The position numbers and the translations under genes are program-made. From NCBI GenBank assembly GCA_011033025.1, contig WFMF01000185.1, forward strand, positions 204,001 through 268,000: a stretch of DNA of 64,000 nt, given 5' to 3'. Of this stretch, positions 23,236 through 35,049 are shown one piece after another (positions within the stretch are counted from its first letter, which is position 1; the number at the start of each line of letters is the position of its first letter). Under the pieces are notes generated by a model. That model worked only from the letters and a program-made list of their open reading frames with translations, was not told the DNA's origin and did not search any database. The DNA is from Beroe forskalii (taxonomy: Eukaryota > Ctenophora > Nuda > Beroida > Beroidae).

Positions 23236-23570
23236 CTATAAAGGGTCAGTGGTGTAACTGTAGTGGTATCGATTTGAGCACAGGATCCAAAAATCCTGAG
23301 TTCGAATCCCGGTAAGCACGACTAAGCTAAGGGTGAGAGATTTGTCTCGAGCCTATGCAGCCCGACAGTTCACTCAGCCGAGTGTATAGGAAACTGTGCC
23401 GGAGGGTTAAATGAGGAGATGCCCATTGCAGCATAGTCTCGGGCGAATAAAGTATGGATTACACTTCCTTAACTGCACTGGCTTGATTTCACTTGAATCC
23501 TTCGATTCCTGTCATTGGCCGTACGGCTATTGGAATAAAAGTAAAACCTTCAAAATCAAAAAATATTATA
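23236..23570 (+). mobile_element. tRNA-derived SINE inside hAT copy 1
   Basis: Pol III box A-like GTGTAACTGTAGTGG and box B GAGTTCGAATCCCGG at normal spacing. A body of about 250 bp follows (CGAGCCTATGCAGCCCGAC, CCATTGCAGC, GGCCGTACGGCTATTGG) and an A-rich end. Copy 2 carries the same SINE at the same place, so it was present before the element multiplied. Confidence 0.75.
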
Positions 23571-24651
23571 CTATGCTATATTATGCTCGTTGAGGTCTCA
23601 TACAGATCCCTTGCAGGGAAATGTGCTTTCATTTGTCCAGATAAGATGAATAATAAGTACAAATAATGTACTTATTACAATCCACTGAACAATATCAATT
23701 AGTTTTTGATTTTTCCAACAAATCAGTGCAGTTGTGGTTATCCGTTCAAATTGTTGAAAATATCCACTGAAATCCTCGGCCTCGGCCTCGGTGCAAATTA
23801 GGGCACCGAGGACTCGGCCTCGGCCTCGGTCAAAATTTAAGATCGCCGTTTTCCTCGGCCTCGGTTGAAATTTCAGATTTTCGTTTTCCTCGGCCTCGGC
23901 CTCGGTCAGAAATCTGCCCCTCGGTCGATCCTTGATTACATGCAACAGCAGTTCACATATAACATCACATACCACCTATACCATTAAAAGAACAATATCA
24001 TGTACCCAACTGACAACAGTCCACTTCCCTGCCTTGAAATACAGTATTTAATAACGAATATTGATGATTCGTTACCTTCATAATATCATATTTACTGGTT
24101 AGTATAGTGCTGGTAATTAAACTATTATATCTCCGATTGTTTTTCTTTCAAATATTGATAATTTAAATTGTTTTTGACTTGCAGCAAACTTTCCTTGAAA
24201 CAAATTGACGAATTCAAGTAATTCATTGTGCCCAGATTAGTTGTACCAAGGGTGATGTCCAAGTTCCCACAGGCATTTCCTATAGCCCCAATACAACTCA
24301 ATTTGTCTTTGAAAATTAGATTTCTATATCTGCTGCATAGTTTGCACTTTGTTATTGTGATTATTATAGCTTATTGCAAATCTACTGTTTTCATTTTTTA
24401 CAATAAATAATTATTTCAGATTGTTAGGATATCCTGACTTTTAGTTTTTATAATTTATTAAGTTGTTTTGTTATGTTAATGTTGCTTATTGTAATTGAGC
24501 AATTAATCTGAATCATAATTGAAAATGAGATAATACTAATATATGTTCAATCATGGTGTAATGGCTATAAAATATAAATTACTTGTTTTATTAAATTACT
24601 TGTTTTATTAGCTCTATTTGATAAATCCGACACCACATCAATGTTATATCT

Positions 24652-26110
24652 TGTTACCTGATGACTAACCAAAACTACTGCAGCTAGCATGAAGGCTTCT
24701 TGTGGATAACTAACTGTAAGTTATCTGTGTTGAGTGTAACATTGGTGACAGGAAAACTGTTTTCCTGGTTTGAATCACCAATTGTTTGATTGCTCGTTTT
24801 TTGTTTTGACATCTTTCGTTTTCTCGTTACATTAACTGTTGTTTGTAAACTTCTCACTTTACCACTGATATTGGTCCGTGGATTTTGTGACGGTCCTCGT
24901 ATGGCAATGACTGAGAAGCAAAGAGTTGTGCAACTGGAAGAGAAACTTGCACTTCTTCAGGATGCCCATGAGGAAGAGAAGAAGGAAATGAGAGATACGA
25001 TCAACCAGCTGGAGGATGGGGGATTAGCTGAACGGTTAGCTAAGCTGGAACTGTGGATGGCAGCAGAGGCAAGTAAAACCCCAGCTGGGACAGGAACGAG
25101 CAGCAGACATGTTAGACGTTAGTGGTGAGTTGTCTGGGAGGAGTGAGATGGCTAATGATGAGGATGCTGTGAAAGGGAGGGAGCAGCAGCTGACACTCAG
25201 TTTCGGGGATGATGACACCCTTCCAGGGAGTTTGGAACGGTTTATTTCACATTATGAGCTAGTGAGGGAGATAAACTTAGAAAGGGGTGTAAGAGTGTGG
25301 GCTAAGCCATCTTACCGCGCTCTGATGCTGCGGATGGCACTGAGAGGACCTGCAGCTGATTACCTGGAACAGGAAGCCCGAATGCTAAGCCCTTGGGTTA
25401 AGGATGACGAACTGATATTGGAAAGATTGAGGGCACGATATGTCAAAAATGCAGCAGTGGAGTTGCATATCATCGCCTTCGAGACCGCATCACAGAAGGA
25501 AGGGGAACCACTGGGAGAGTACATGGTCAGACTACAAAGACTGATAGAGAATGCTTACAGAGAGTACCCAGCATTCATCAAACAGGGTCGGGTGGTGTGG
25601 CAGTTCTTGAATGGTGCACGAGACAGAGACGTTAGGGAGGCGTTGATTAAGGATGGCTGGATGAAGGACAGCAAGACCACTAAAAGCTACGAAGAGATAC
25701 TGAAAAGAGCTGAAGCTGTGGTGAATACTAAGAAAGCAGCGAGAGCTACAGGTAAGGTCACTGGTACCACCACAACAGCCGGGAGTGTCAGTAGCACCCA
25801 GTTTCAACCTCAGGCGAGGGGTAACCAAGGAAACCAAGGAGGGGGGAGTAAGAAGAGGCTGACATCAGGGAGTAAAAGGGGTAGCAGGAGCAGCACTCGG
25901 GAGGATGGAAAATGTGTCCAGTCAGGACACCAGCAGAAGCTCACAGTGGGAGGGTGATGACGAAAGAAGCACAGGGATTGACACATCCAGGGACCCAAAA
26001 CCATGGTCGGGTAACATAGCCAAGATGCAAGTGATAACTCCTAACAGGGGAACATCTAACAGGAGGAAGACCCTCACAGAACAGAAAAGAGCTATGGACC
26101 ATAGGGGCGG
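24652..26110 (+). mobile_element. LTR retroelement fossil, Ty3/gypsy-like, gag part only
   Basis: A candidate short LTR at 24652-24741 begins TGTTAC and ends GTAACA, followed by TTGGTGACAGG as possible primer-binding site. Downstream (about 24900-25960) is a gag-type region with a coiled-coil start and a retrotransposon-gag domain (YRALMLRMALRGPAADYL, WQFLNGARDRDVREALI). A basic Gly/Ser-rich tail follows. No pol or second LTR was seen. The element is broken. It sits next to the end of a LINE fragment (24608-24650). Age is not measurable without relatives. Confidence 0.6.
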
Positions 26111-26116
26111 GGGTAA

Positions 26117-26211
26117 GGCAAACTTTGGCAAACTTTGGCAAACACTTTTTTTTTGGCAAACTCCTAAATTTAGGGATTAATTTGCCAAAGTTTGCCAAAG
26201 TTTGCCAAAAA
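26117..26211. repeat. GGCAAACTTT inverted repeat
   Basis: Three CAAACTTTGG units are followed after about 50 bases by three CCAAAGTTTG units. It is a small fold-back that ends the gag fossil. Short GCGTCAAAAA-type repeats follow at 26270-26350. Confidence 0.75.
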
Positions 26212-26359
26212 TTACATGACTTCTCAAAACATTTGTAAGAATTTTTTCACTTGAATAAGTGTCAGATGGTAACGCCAAAAAGCGTCAAAAACGCGCCAAA
26301 AAGTGTCAAAAACACCACAAAGAGCGTCAAAAATGCGACTAAAGCTGCGAAAAAAGTGC

Positions 26360-27085
26360 TGAAATGTTGTCTTAGAGTGTAGAAAAGCGTTTTGTGTGTA
26401 AGTCAGTGTAAGTTATTTTACACATCGGGTTTTAGATGCAACAAAGAAGATGTTTTGGAGAGAAATTCGGGAGAGAAATTCGAGAGAGAAGAAATTTGGG
26501 CAGGATAAAAAGATTAAATTCTACTTGTATTGGTTTGTGAAATTCACTTTATCTAATGTTATTAATTATGAAATAAATATAAAATATATTAGAATACAAG
26601 TTCAGGGGATACAATCCACTTGAAAGTGCTCTACTGATGGAATAAGGAGGCGAGTTATACAATGATACAACACTTTAGTTTCATGGTTGTAACACCAATC
26701 ATCAGCATCGTTAGCTACTTATTAACTTGACATTAATTTTCGCAATATCCATTGGATACCGAGTCAGAGAACTCCATATCAATCAATAACGAAAATTTTA
26801 GAAATATAAAAATAATAATAATAATAAAATATGGTTGCTTATACACAGTACTGAGGAGATAAAATAAATAAATTACTTTAACCCTATGCACAACTGTGTG
26901 GAATACTTCATAAATCATAAAAATGTCAACATGAAAATAAATCATAAATATTTTAATTCCTTGTGAAGACATTATCAATGGTAAACCTTTTGACACTAAA
27001 CAGTTAGGTAAAACAGTTATGAATTTCTACGAGTTAACCATAGCATCTCTTAAACAAGAAAGTCTTTAAGCTACTTGAATGATTT
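26360..27085. other. no gene recognised
   Basis: AT-rich, with a short AAT microsatellite near 26810. Nothing else supported. Confidence 0.4.
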
Positions 27086-27089
27086 CAAT

Positions 27090-27585
27090 GTGTCACATGA
27101 TCTGATGTTGTGAGAGTAGGTTCCATAGTACAGCTGCAGTATAACTGAAGGATCGACATCCCATTTTAGATTTTGGTATGCAAGTCTGTAATGTTGGAGT
27201 TCTACTTCCACTGATATTGTTATAGCTAACAAGCGTTGACAAATAATCTGGGGTCAAACCATTCAATGCCTTAAAACAGTGAGCAGAATCTTGAATTCGA
27301 TCCTCTCAGTCACTTTTAGCCAGTGCAGCTCCTTCAAATGTCAGTTTTAGCATCTCCTTTCAGCCCTAAAACTGTTGCACACGATCGGTTCTGAATATTT
27401 TGAAGAAGTCGTAAATTCTTGGAATGAGTGCCATACAAGGAGTTGCAATAGTCAATTGATGATATCACGAGGGCCTGTACAAGCTGTTGCAGCTGTTCTG
27501 ATGTTAAGAATGGGCGCATTTTGGATATGTTCCTGAGTTTATTGCAGCAGCTGATTTGCAAGCTGGTTCTTGGGTTAAGTTTTGA
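27090..27585 (-). pseudogene. CR1/Rex-like LINE C-terminal fragment
   Basis: On the minus strand: LRNISKMRPFLTSEQLQQLV, ALVISSIDYCNSLYG, LQNIQNRSCATVLG. Then, in other frames toward 27090, FKALNGLTPDYLSTLV and SFSYTAAVLWN. This is the standard order of the region downstream of the RT domain in CR1/Rex-type LINEs. It is degraded and truncated at both ends. Confidence 0.75.
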
Positions 27586-27595
27586 ATTTGCTTAC

Positions 27596-27669
27596 CATCC
27601 TGAGTGTCAGCGTTGGTTCCAAACAACGGACAGGAAGGTGGATAGAAGGATGACAAAGGAGAAGCTCAT
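27596..27669 (-). pseudogene. duplicate of the PAN-gene signal-peptide exon, frameshifted
   Basis: Closely matches 40359-40431 on the same strand, including the GTAAGC donor. It starts MSFSFVILLSTFLSVV, but an extra base then shifts the frame (WNQR, stop). It is one base longer than the 73-base exon. The matching second exon is absent; a CR1-like fragment begins directly downstream. It belongs to the segmental duplication shared with 40-43.6 kb. Confidence 0.8.
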
Positions 27670-27744
27670 GAACTGCGGAACCAAATTATAAGTCACAAAA
27701 TTGTATGATATATTATAATAGTGGTGTTTTCAAATGTGACATCT

Positions 27745-28380
27745 TGTTAAAAATAACCTTGATTGAATCAATCAATATGGGTTGTACTGATATTGTCGAA
27801 ATAATAACGGAAACGGGCCCAAAATGTTTGATCCGCACGGTTTTCAAGAAAAGGGCGGACGTCCTTGACCCGCTGAAGCATCTTACCCTCCACAAGGAAA
27901 CTCAGTGTGGGCATCGAGTTATGAGGGTCCTTTTGAGGCATCAATTCCCTTCCCTGCGCTATATGTTAATATTTCCATTGTTCATTCCCTTCCCTGCGCC
28001 ATATGCTAATATTTCCATTGTTCATTCCCTTCCCAACGTTATATATATGCTAATCTTTCTAATTATCTATTCCCTTCCCAGCGCTATATAATATATGCTA
28101 ATATTTCCATTGTTTGATCGTTCTCTGAGCCACCCTCTCCTGATTGAAAGCAGCCGAGATTGGACTAGGTCATCATATAACGAAGAGAATCATCGGATTG
28201 CTTCCGTCGATATCGAATCCCAGTAAGGGTATACGGCTGAGAGGTCCTCATATGCACGTGGGTTAGGTATTTCTATCGTAGCGATTGCTTTGGTAGAAAT
28301 CACATCCGGGGAATATGGAACTTATACTCCTATAAGCCTACAGAAGCTAGAAGCTGGTGCAGGAGAATTGAATGATCCCT
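27745..28380 (+). repeat. segmental duplication, block 1
   Basis: Closely matches 43028-43640 in the same orientation (ATCAATCAATATGGGTTGTA, CCCAAAATGTTTGATCCGC, TCGTTCTCTGAGCCACCC). Both blocks lie just upstream of partial HACD exon arrays. Each contains direct repeats of CATTCCCTTCCCTGCGC and ATATGCTAATATTTCC. Confidence 0.88.
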
Positions 28381-28642
28381 ATGATATAAATTAGAATTGA
28401 AATCAAATAAAACCTTACTTGTGAAGCTTGAAGTCTTTGGTGATATCAGAGTATCAGAGGCATGTAGCATTTAGCAATCCACATAACCACTTAGGGGCAA
28501 ATTTAAAACGTTCAAATGATACGATAAAGTTTAAAATCAGATTATCGTGTGATTATCGTCATCATAACAACGCCTACATTTGTCAGCATCATTTCCAAAT
28601 TAAGAGGACAATCACAGGAAAAGCTTGCTTTATGGCTTGACA

Positions 28643-29449
28643 CAGTCCTCTATCCCATGCTCCCCCAATTCCCTAACACACCCAACTCCCTAACACCCCC
28701 AACTCCCTAACACCCCCAACTCCCTAACACCCCCAACTCCCTAACACCCCCAACTCCCTAACACCCCCAACTCCCTAACACCCCCAACTCCCTAACACCC
28801 CCAACTCCCTAACACCCCCAACTCCCTAACACCCCCAACTCCCTGATTCCCCCAACTCCCTAATTTTCCAGATACTGGTACTATGCTCTGTCCCTGATCG
28901 ACAAGATCCCGTACGTCTTGGGCTCGCTACTCCTTCTTCACCTTCCTCTATCCCATGCTCCCCCAATTCCCTAACACCCTCAACTCCCTAACACCCCCAA
29001 CTCCCTAATTCCCTTAATTCCCTAATTTTCCAGATACTGGTACTATGCTCTGTCCCTGATCGACAAGGTCCCGTATGTCCTGTCCTGGGCTCGCTACTCC
29101 TTCTTCACCTCCCTCTATCCCATGCTCCCCCAATTCCCTAACAGCCCCAACTCCCTAATTCTCCCAACTCCCTAATTCCCTTAATTCCCTAATTTTCCAG
29201 ATACTGGTTCTATGCTCTGTCCCTGATCGACAAGGTCCCGTATGTCCTGTCCTGGGCTCGCTACTCCTTCTTCACCTTCCTCTATCCCATGCTCCCCCAA
29301 TTCCCTAACACCCCCAACTCCCTAACACCCCCAACTCCCTAATTCCCTTAATTCCCTAATTTTCCAGATACTGGTACTATGCTCTGTCCCTGATCGACAA
29401 GGTCCCGTATGTCCTGTCCTGGGCTCGCTACTCCTCTATCCCAGTATCC
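28643..29449 (+). repeat. partial HACD active-site exon array, first half (4 copies)
   Basis: Exon-like segments start after a CAG acceptor at 28872, 29034, 29201 and 29368 (spacing 162-167 bp). Each reads YWYYALSLIDKVPYVLS and WARYSFFTFLYP, then runs into intron-like CCCCCAACTCCCTAACA repeats at the junction CCTCTATCCCAT. The copy at 28872 has a 5-bp deletion; the copy at 29368 is rearranged at its end. None includes the catalytic glutamate part or a normal donor at the right place. A block of about 17-bp repeats at 28665-28850 precedes the first copy. Confidence 0.88.
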
Positions 29450-29535
29450 CATGCTCCCCCAACTCCCTACCACCACCCCCCCCAATTCCCGTGCTCCCCA
29501 AATTCCCTAACCCCACTAACTCCCTAATTCCCCCA

Positions 29536-32329
29536 CAAGGATCGACCGAGGCCTCGGCTCGGCCTCGGTTTTCACCGAGGATTGGGGTTTCACCGAGGCC
29601 TCGGCCTCGGCCTCGGTCAGAATTGCCAATCCTCGGAATGCCTCGGCCTCGGTCATTTTAAATCTCGATTCTCCTCGGCCTCGGCCGAGTTTTTATAAAT
29701 TTGCCGAGGATTTTACCGAGGATTTTAAAGGAAAATATCCATATTTGATAACAGGAAAAACCTGAATTTTATTTGAAAAAGGTCCAAAAATAACTAGAAG
29801 GATTAATTTGAAAGATCTTGAAACATTTGATGAACTGTGGCCATCATAGAAGTCAAAAAACTGACGTCCTTTTATTTGACAAGTCTCGTCAAAAATAGGA
29901 AAAAATAGGAAAATCTGATAATTGAATTTAGTCTTATCCAAACGTCTGGCTTAAAGGGGCTGCCGGCCAATACCCATGCTTAAGCAGTTATTCAGACTTT
30001 TAAAAACTGCCTTGATTTTAGTGCGGCCATTGTCATCTAGAAAGTACCTAAATATGCAAAAAAAAAATAATGAAATCCTATTGGGAATTCAATTTCACTT
30101 ACTCCGAACGTTTGGCTGCCGCCCCAGACCCCTCCTAAGCATTTAACATTATGTATAGTAGTTAGTAAGTTACTGCCGCGATTTTAATTCGGCAGGTATT
30201 GTAAAATATTGATAAAATCCTATTCAAGGAGCTTCAATTTAATTCACTAGCACTGCACGTCTTAAGTGGCTGCCGTGATTTTTTTCGACCAGTCTCGTCG
30301 ATAATAGGCAAGAATTGAAGTGAAATCCTACTAGGGCACCAATCTAATCTAATCCATAATCTAAACGTCTGGTTCTGGGGGCTGCCGCCTCCAGACCCCC
30401 GCCTAGCTCTGTACTTAAGTTGCTGCTGTGAATTTTCCTCGACCAGTCTCGTCGAAAATAGGCAAGAATTGAAGTGAAATCCTATTGAGGCACCAATTTA
30501 ATCTGATCTAAACGTCTGGCTTCTGGGGGCTGCCGCCCCCAAATCCCTGCATAGCACCGTACTTTAGTTGCGCCGTGATTTTTCTCCGACCAGTCTCGTC
30601 AAAAATCCGCAAGAATTGAAGTGAAATCCTATTGAGGAACCAATTTGATCTTATCTAAACGTCTGGCAGCTGGCCTTTGGGGACTGCCGCCAACAGACCC
30701 CTGCCTAGCCCTGCCTAGCACTGCCGTAGGTTTTCCTCAACCAGTCTGTTTTAAACTTTACAAAACCACAAAACAAAAATTATACCGAAATTCAGACCTG
30801 AAGATACGTCGTAGAACGACGAAATTTATTGTCATTAAAGAACCACATCGTTTCCGTTTGTACGTGTACCACTGAGTCAAAAAAGAATAAATAAAGTACT
30901 CATTAATTACAATTATGGGACTCTTATTCAACGTCCCGATCCGTGAAATTGTCGAAAATAGGCAAGATTCGAAGTTAGATCCTATTGAAGCACCAATTTT
31001 TAATCTCATCCGAATGTCTGGCTTTTGGGGGCTGCCGCCCCCAGACCCCTGCATAGCACCGTACTTAAGTCGCTGCGGTGATTTTTCTCCGACCAGTCTC
31101 GTCGAAAATAGGCAAGAATTGAAGTGAAATCCTATTGAGGCACAAATTTAATCAAATCTAAACGTCTCACGTCTGGCATCTGGGGGCTGCCGCCCTCGAC
31201 CTCTCCCTAGTCCCTAGCACTGTACTTAAGTTGCTGCCGTGAATTTTCCTCGACCAGTCCCGTCGAAAATAGACGAGAATTGAAGTGAAATTCTATTGAG
31301 GAACCAATTTAATCAAATCTAAACGCCTGGCTTCTGGGGGCTGCTGCCCCCAGACCCCTGCCTAGCACTGTAGGGCCTGTGGTACTCACGTTGCTGCCAT
31401 GATTTTTGAAGAGTCTTGTAGAAAGTAGACAAGAATTGATGTGAAATCATACTGAGGCACCAATTTAATCTAATCTAAACGTCTGGCTTGTGGGGTCTAC
31501 CGCCCCCAGAACCTTGCTAAACATTGTCAAAAGGAAGCAACGTCAAACCTAAAGCACTATTAGGCTACAGAAGTGAAAGAGGTCGAAATTGACAACTGAC
31601 CGCTAGACCAAATTTTAAAAGCCTTTGTCTTGTATTATAGGTATCTTTCTATGCAAAACAATACCTATTACCTACTATAAAGGGTCAGTAGTGTAGTGGT
31701 ATCGATTTGAGCACAGGATCCAAAAATCTTGAGTTCGAATCCCGGTAAGCACGTCTAAGCTAAGGGTGAGAGTTTTGTCTCGAGCCTATGCAGCCCGACA
31801 GTTCACTCAGCCGAGTGTATAAGAAACTGTGCGGGAGGGTTAAATGAGGAGATGCCCATTGCAGCGAAGTCTCGGGCGAATAAATTATGGATTACACTTC
31901 CTTAACTGCACTGGCTTGATTACACTTGAATCCTTCGATTCCTGTCATTGGCCGTACGGCTATTGGAATAAAAGTAAAACCTTCAAAATTAAAAAAAATA
32001 TTATACTATGCTATATTATGCTCGTTGAATAATAAGTACAAATAATGCAGTTGAGATCTAGTATTACGATCCACTGAACAATATCAAATAGTTTTTGATT
32101 TTTCCAACACATCAGTGCAGTTGTGGTGATCCGTTCAAATTGTTAAAAATATCCACTGAAATCCTCGGCCTCGGCCTCGGCCTCGGTGCAAATTAGGGCA
32201 CCGAGGACTCGGCCTCGGCCTCGGTCAAAATTTTAGATCGTCGTTTTCCTCGGCCTCGGCCTCGGTTGAAATTTCAGATTTTCGTTTTCCTCGGCCTCGG
32301 TCAGAAATCTGCCCCTCGGTCGATCCTTG
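29536..32329. mobile_element. hAT-like non-autonomous element, copy 2 (2794 bp)
   Basis: Same ends as copy 1 (CAAGGATCGACCGAGG / CCTCGGTCGATCCTTG). The 8-bp target duplication TTCCCCCA lies at 29528-29535 and 32330-32337, inside the intron-like repeat of the HACD array. It contains the CCTCGG subterminal zones, about ten 150-bp units with the GGGGGCTGCCGCCCCC hairpin, and the SINE. It has no LINE insertion. By eye it differs from copy 1 at few positions, suggesting recent spread. Confidence 0.93.
31680..32015 (+). mobile_element. tRNA-derived SINE inside hAT copy 2
   Basis: GTGTAGTGGTATCGA (box A-like) and GAGTTCGAATCCC (box B), then the same body as at 23236-23570. Here the box A region lacks the 5-base insertion seen in copy 1, so this is the better preserved promoter. 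Confidence 0.75.
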
Positions 32330-32355
32330 TTCCCCCAACTCCCTAATTTTCCAGG

Positions 32356-32540
32356 CCGTGGGTCTTATAGAGGCCGTGGGTCTTATAGAGGCCGTGGGTC
32401 TTATAGAGGCCGTAGGTCTTAAAGAGGCCGTGGGTCTTATAGAGGCCTTGGGTCTTATAGAGGCCTTGGGTCTTATAGAGGCCGTGGGTCTTATAGAGGC
32501 CGTGGGTCTTATAGAGGACGTGGGTCTTATAGAGGACGTC
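32356..32540 (+). repeat. 18-bp minisatellite GCCGTGGGTCTTATAGAG
   Basis: About eleven tandem units preceded by a TTTTCCAG acceptor-like sequence and followed by a CAG/GTAACT donor-like sequence at about 32558. One frame reads AVGLIE repeats, another RGSYRG without stops. A degenerate single unit lies near 32710. Probably an expanded piece of the array, not a proven exon. Confidence 0.6.
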
Positions 32541-32559
32541 TGTTGCTGAAATCGTCAGG

Positions 32560-34260
32560 TAACTTACTAACTTATATCTTTATATTAAATTGATGAGTAA
32601 ACTCTGATATTCCTCTTATGTTGCGAACTCGTTTCGCGAAAAAAAGGGTTTTTAATCAATTTTTTTCCAATGATCGACATCAACTTCAGTTCTGAAATTA
32701 AAACCCCACTGAAGACCTTGGGTCTTGAAGAGTTCATGCGTGGATAAAATCGTCTGGTAACTGGGCCATATTGTATTTGTCTTGTAACCAAGGAAAATGC
32801 TTGAAAATCCGGCAACCCTAGATAAGTAGATGCGGAGAGTTCATCGATATACACAAAAAATTAACAGGACCTTGGATGGCAATCATTGGCTCATTCACTC
32901 TTACACTGCAAGGTTCACCAGTTACGACTTTCATTTGAGAATACACCTACCCGATTACTCGATTAAAATCAGTAACTGGTTTAATTACTTCTTACTAACG
33001 CCTATATAACGTGTTATGTTTGTTGTATACCCATACACCTTTATAAGACATTGGATTGTACCCCTATTGTTTGTTAATTGCTAATTAATTGAATCGAATT
33101 GGAAGTGATAATTCATAGAATGGAATGAAAAGCTGTTTATAATCGATGCATACACCTATGCATTTATTAAGACTGAGGGATACAAGTGATACATGAGCAA
33201 TACGTCATTTGTATGTTTTAGGCAATGAAGCAGCAAGTTATTGCTTTATTGGGAAATTGAAATCATTTAATGCTTATTCAACCTCATATTATAAGAATCA
33301 ATACCTATGCAAGCATCAAAATTGCGATAAGTCATTGAACACTTTAAAAATCTGTTATTAAGATGGATTTAGTTCAAGTCCTTCTGCATAGGAGTAATAG
33401 AGCAAAGATTAAGCTTCCAGAAGAAACTCCAATGCCCGAAATGTCAATTTGAAGATCGGATGAATCGATTAATTATTACTTGGTAATCAATTATATATCC
33501 AATCTTAAACAAGAATTGCGCCTGCCGGCACAACTCTTGTTGTCCGTTGTTACCGTATGCAGGCGCTTAATTTCCCTCCCCCATTATCTCTGATATGAAA
33601 GAAAAGAGGAAGAAATAACGAATAACAGATACATCACAGCTTAATCAATGTTTCTTGTACCGTTCACGCATAACTTTGTGGAGGCGCGTAGGTTTCACGT
33701 GTGATCATCAGCTCACGAAAGCCGCGCATGTTACGTTATTCGTTGTAATGATCTGAGATTTCGCGCGAAGCCTTTATTTCATTTCATGTGAGTTTTGTTA
33801 CGTTCGCAGTTTGTTCCTGCGTACTCCTGCGTACGCATTTGCCTACTTATGAAAGTATGAATGGGCTTAACGCTGCTTCTTTGATATGAAAAGGTTAACC
33901 GTTTAATTGTGTTTTTCCTCCAACTCCGAGATGCCAGATGATCATTGATCAGTCCCAATCCTCATGATTCAATGACTTTTAGTTTTTACTTTTGTTGAAA
34001 TAGTTGTTTCTTTTCACTTTTGTTGTTAAAATGTCAGTAATAAAGTAAGAAATGAGTCCTCAGCCTTATGTTTTGATAGCCGCGCCCCCTGGCGGCAAAA
34101 CTTGGTGCTTCATGTTCTGATAATCGCCCTTCTGGCGGCTAAGATAAGTGAATAATGTTCTGATAGCTTGATAGCCGCCCTTGAACTGGCTGAAAGCACT
34201 TATGGCTAAATCACTGGATCATTCTTGAGTGAAGGTCAGACTCAAAGTTTAAGGTTTAAG
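32560..34260. other. no gene recognised; one GCAGGCGC repeat
   Basis: Mostly AT-rich. At 33512-33590 lies a GCAGGCGC family member (AGAATTGCGCCTGCCGGC to ATGCAGGCGCTTAATTTCCC). GC hairpin words of the TGATAGCCGC type occur at 34075, 34118 and 34168. Confidence 0.5.
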
Positions 34261-34269
34261 TTAAAGGTT

Positions 34270-34501
34270 TAAGAATCATGAAAATTGGTGAGGACTGACG
34301 GACGGACACCGGCCGTCATTTTCGCGACTGATAATATAAAGGAGCAATCCGGGAACTTTCAAGAAATTACAGTAGTTGTATTGCAAATCTGGACCTCATA
34401 TACACATATCCCTATTCTCATCCTCCCAAACCACGATCTCTGCCAACCCTCTCATTTGCCTTTTTGTATTCACAAAAAGGCCAATGGGGAGAGAAAAAAT
34501 A
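34270..34501 (+). repeat. 230-bp interspersed repeat (copy 1)
   Basis: GACGGACGGACACC, GATAATATAAAGGAGCAATC, then the closing GCCTTTTTGT hairpin. The related copy is at about 41265-41490. The open frame across it is not conserved between copies. Confidence 0.75.
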
Positions 34502-34537
34502 AATTTATTGAAGCCTATTCATTCCCAAACTACATAT

Positions 34538-35035
34538 GCCTACTGTCCATTGAACGGAGTAATGAAGACAGATGGAACATGTTTTGGATCTTGCTTGCGT
34601 CGTCACAACCCTCCTCTCAGACGACTGATTCCTCCTCCAAAACAGCAGTTTTCGCGTCCTGAGGGGATTACTCGTGACTATTTGAACTGCCTTTCTGTCA
34701 TGAAGACAAGCAGAAAATATTAAGATCTGTTATGAATTTAGAAGTTCTTCAGCAAAAAAACTGGGGAGAAATTCCAATATAGTCGAAATGTCAGATTGAA
34801 GATAAGATAAAGAGATAAGAATAAAATATCAGCACGTTGTATTGCTATCTCCAATCATAAACTACCTATACGTACTGTTCATTGAACGGAGTAATGAAGA
34901 CTGATGGAGCATGTTTTAGATCTTGCTTGCGTCGTCACAACCCTCCTCTCAGACGGCTGATCCCTCCTCCAAAACAGCAGTTCACACGTCCTGAGGGGAT
35001 TACTCGTGACTTTGATACTGCCATGAAAAATTGTG
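34538..35035 (+). repeat. duplicated exon-like segment, unknown protein
   Basis: Two copies, about 34538-34681 and 34870-35035, share one open frame. Copy 1 reads CPLNGVMKTDGTCFGSC, RRHNPPLRRLIPPPK and RPEGITRD; copy 2 has the same frame with a few replacements. Several differences are at third positions (ACA/ACT, CGA/CGG, ATT/ATC), as expected for sequence that was coding. I do not recognise the family and see no clear splice sites. Confidence 0.4.
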
Positions 35036-35049
35036 TTTTTTAAGCAACG

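Larger units (their letters stand above)
17622..23934. mobile_element. hAT-like non-autonomous element, copy 1 (interrupted by a LINE)
   Basis: Ends CAAGGATCGACCGAGG and CCTCGGTCGATCCTTG, with the 8-bp target duplication ATTACATG at 17614-17621 and 23935-23942. Subterminal zones are packed with CCTCGG (both strands). Inside is a tandem array of about 150-bp units, each with GACCAGTCTCGTCGAAAATA, GGCAAGAATTGAAGTG, TCTAAACGTCTGGCTT and a GGGGGCTGCCGCCCCC hairpin. An internal SINE follows. Without the LINE insertion it would be about 2.8 kb, like copy 2. No transposase frame is present. An 8-bp duplication and subterminal repeats are hallmarks of hAT. Confidence 0.88.

Noticed and set aside
23236-23330. 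A tRNA gene
   Set aside because: Box A and B are present, but there is no proper acceptor stem or cloverleaf, and a SINE body follows. Treated as tRNA-derived SINE.
28665-28850. CCCTAACACC repeats resembling telomeric DNA
   Set aside because: The unit is about 17 bp (CCCCCAACTCCCTAACA), not a telomere hexamer, and it is part of the HACD intron array.
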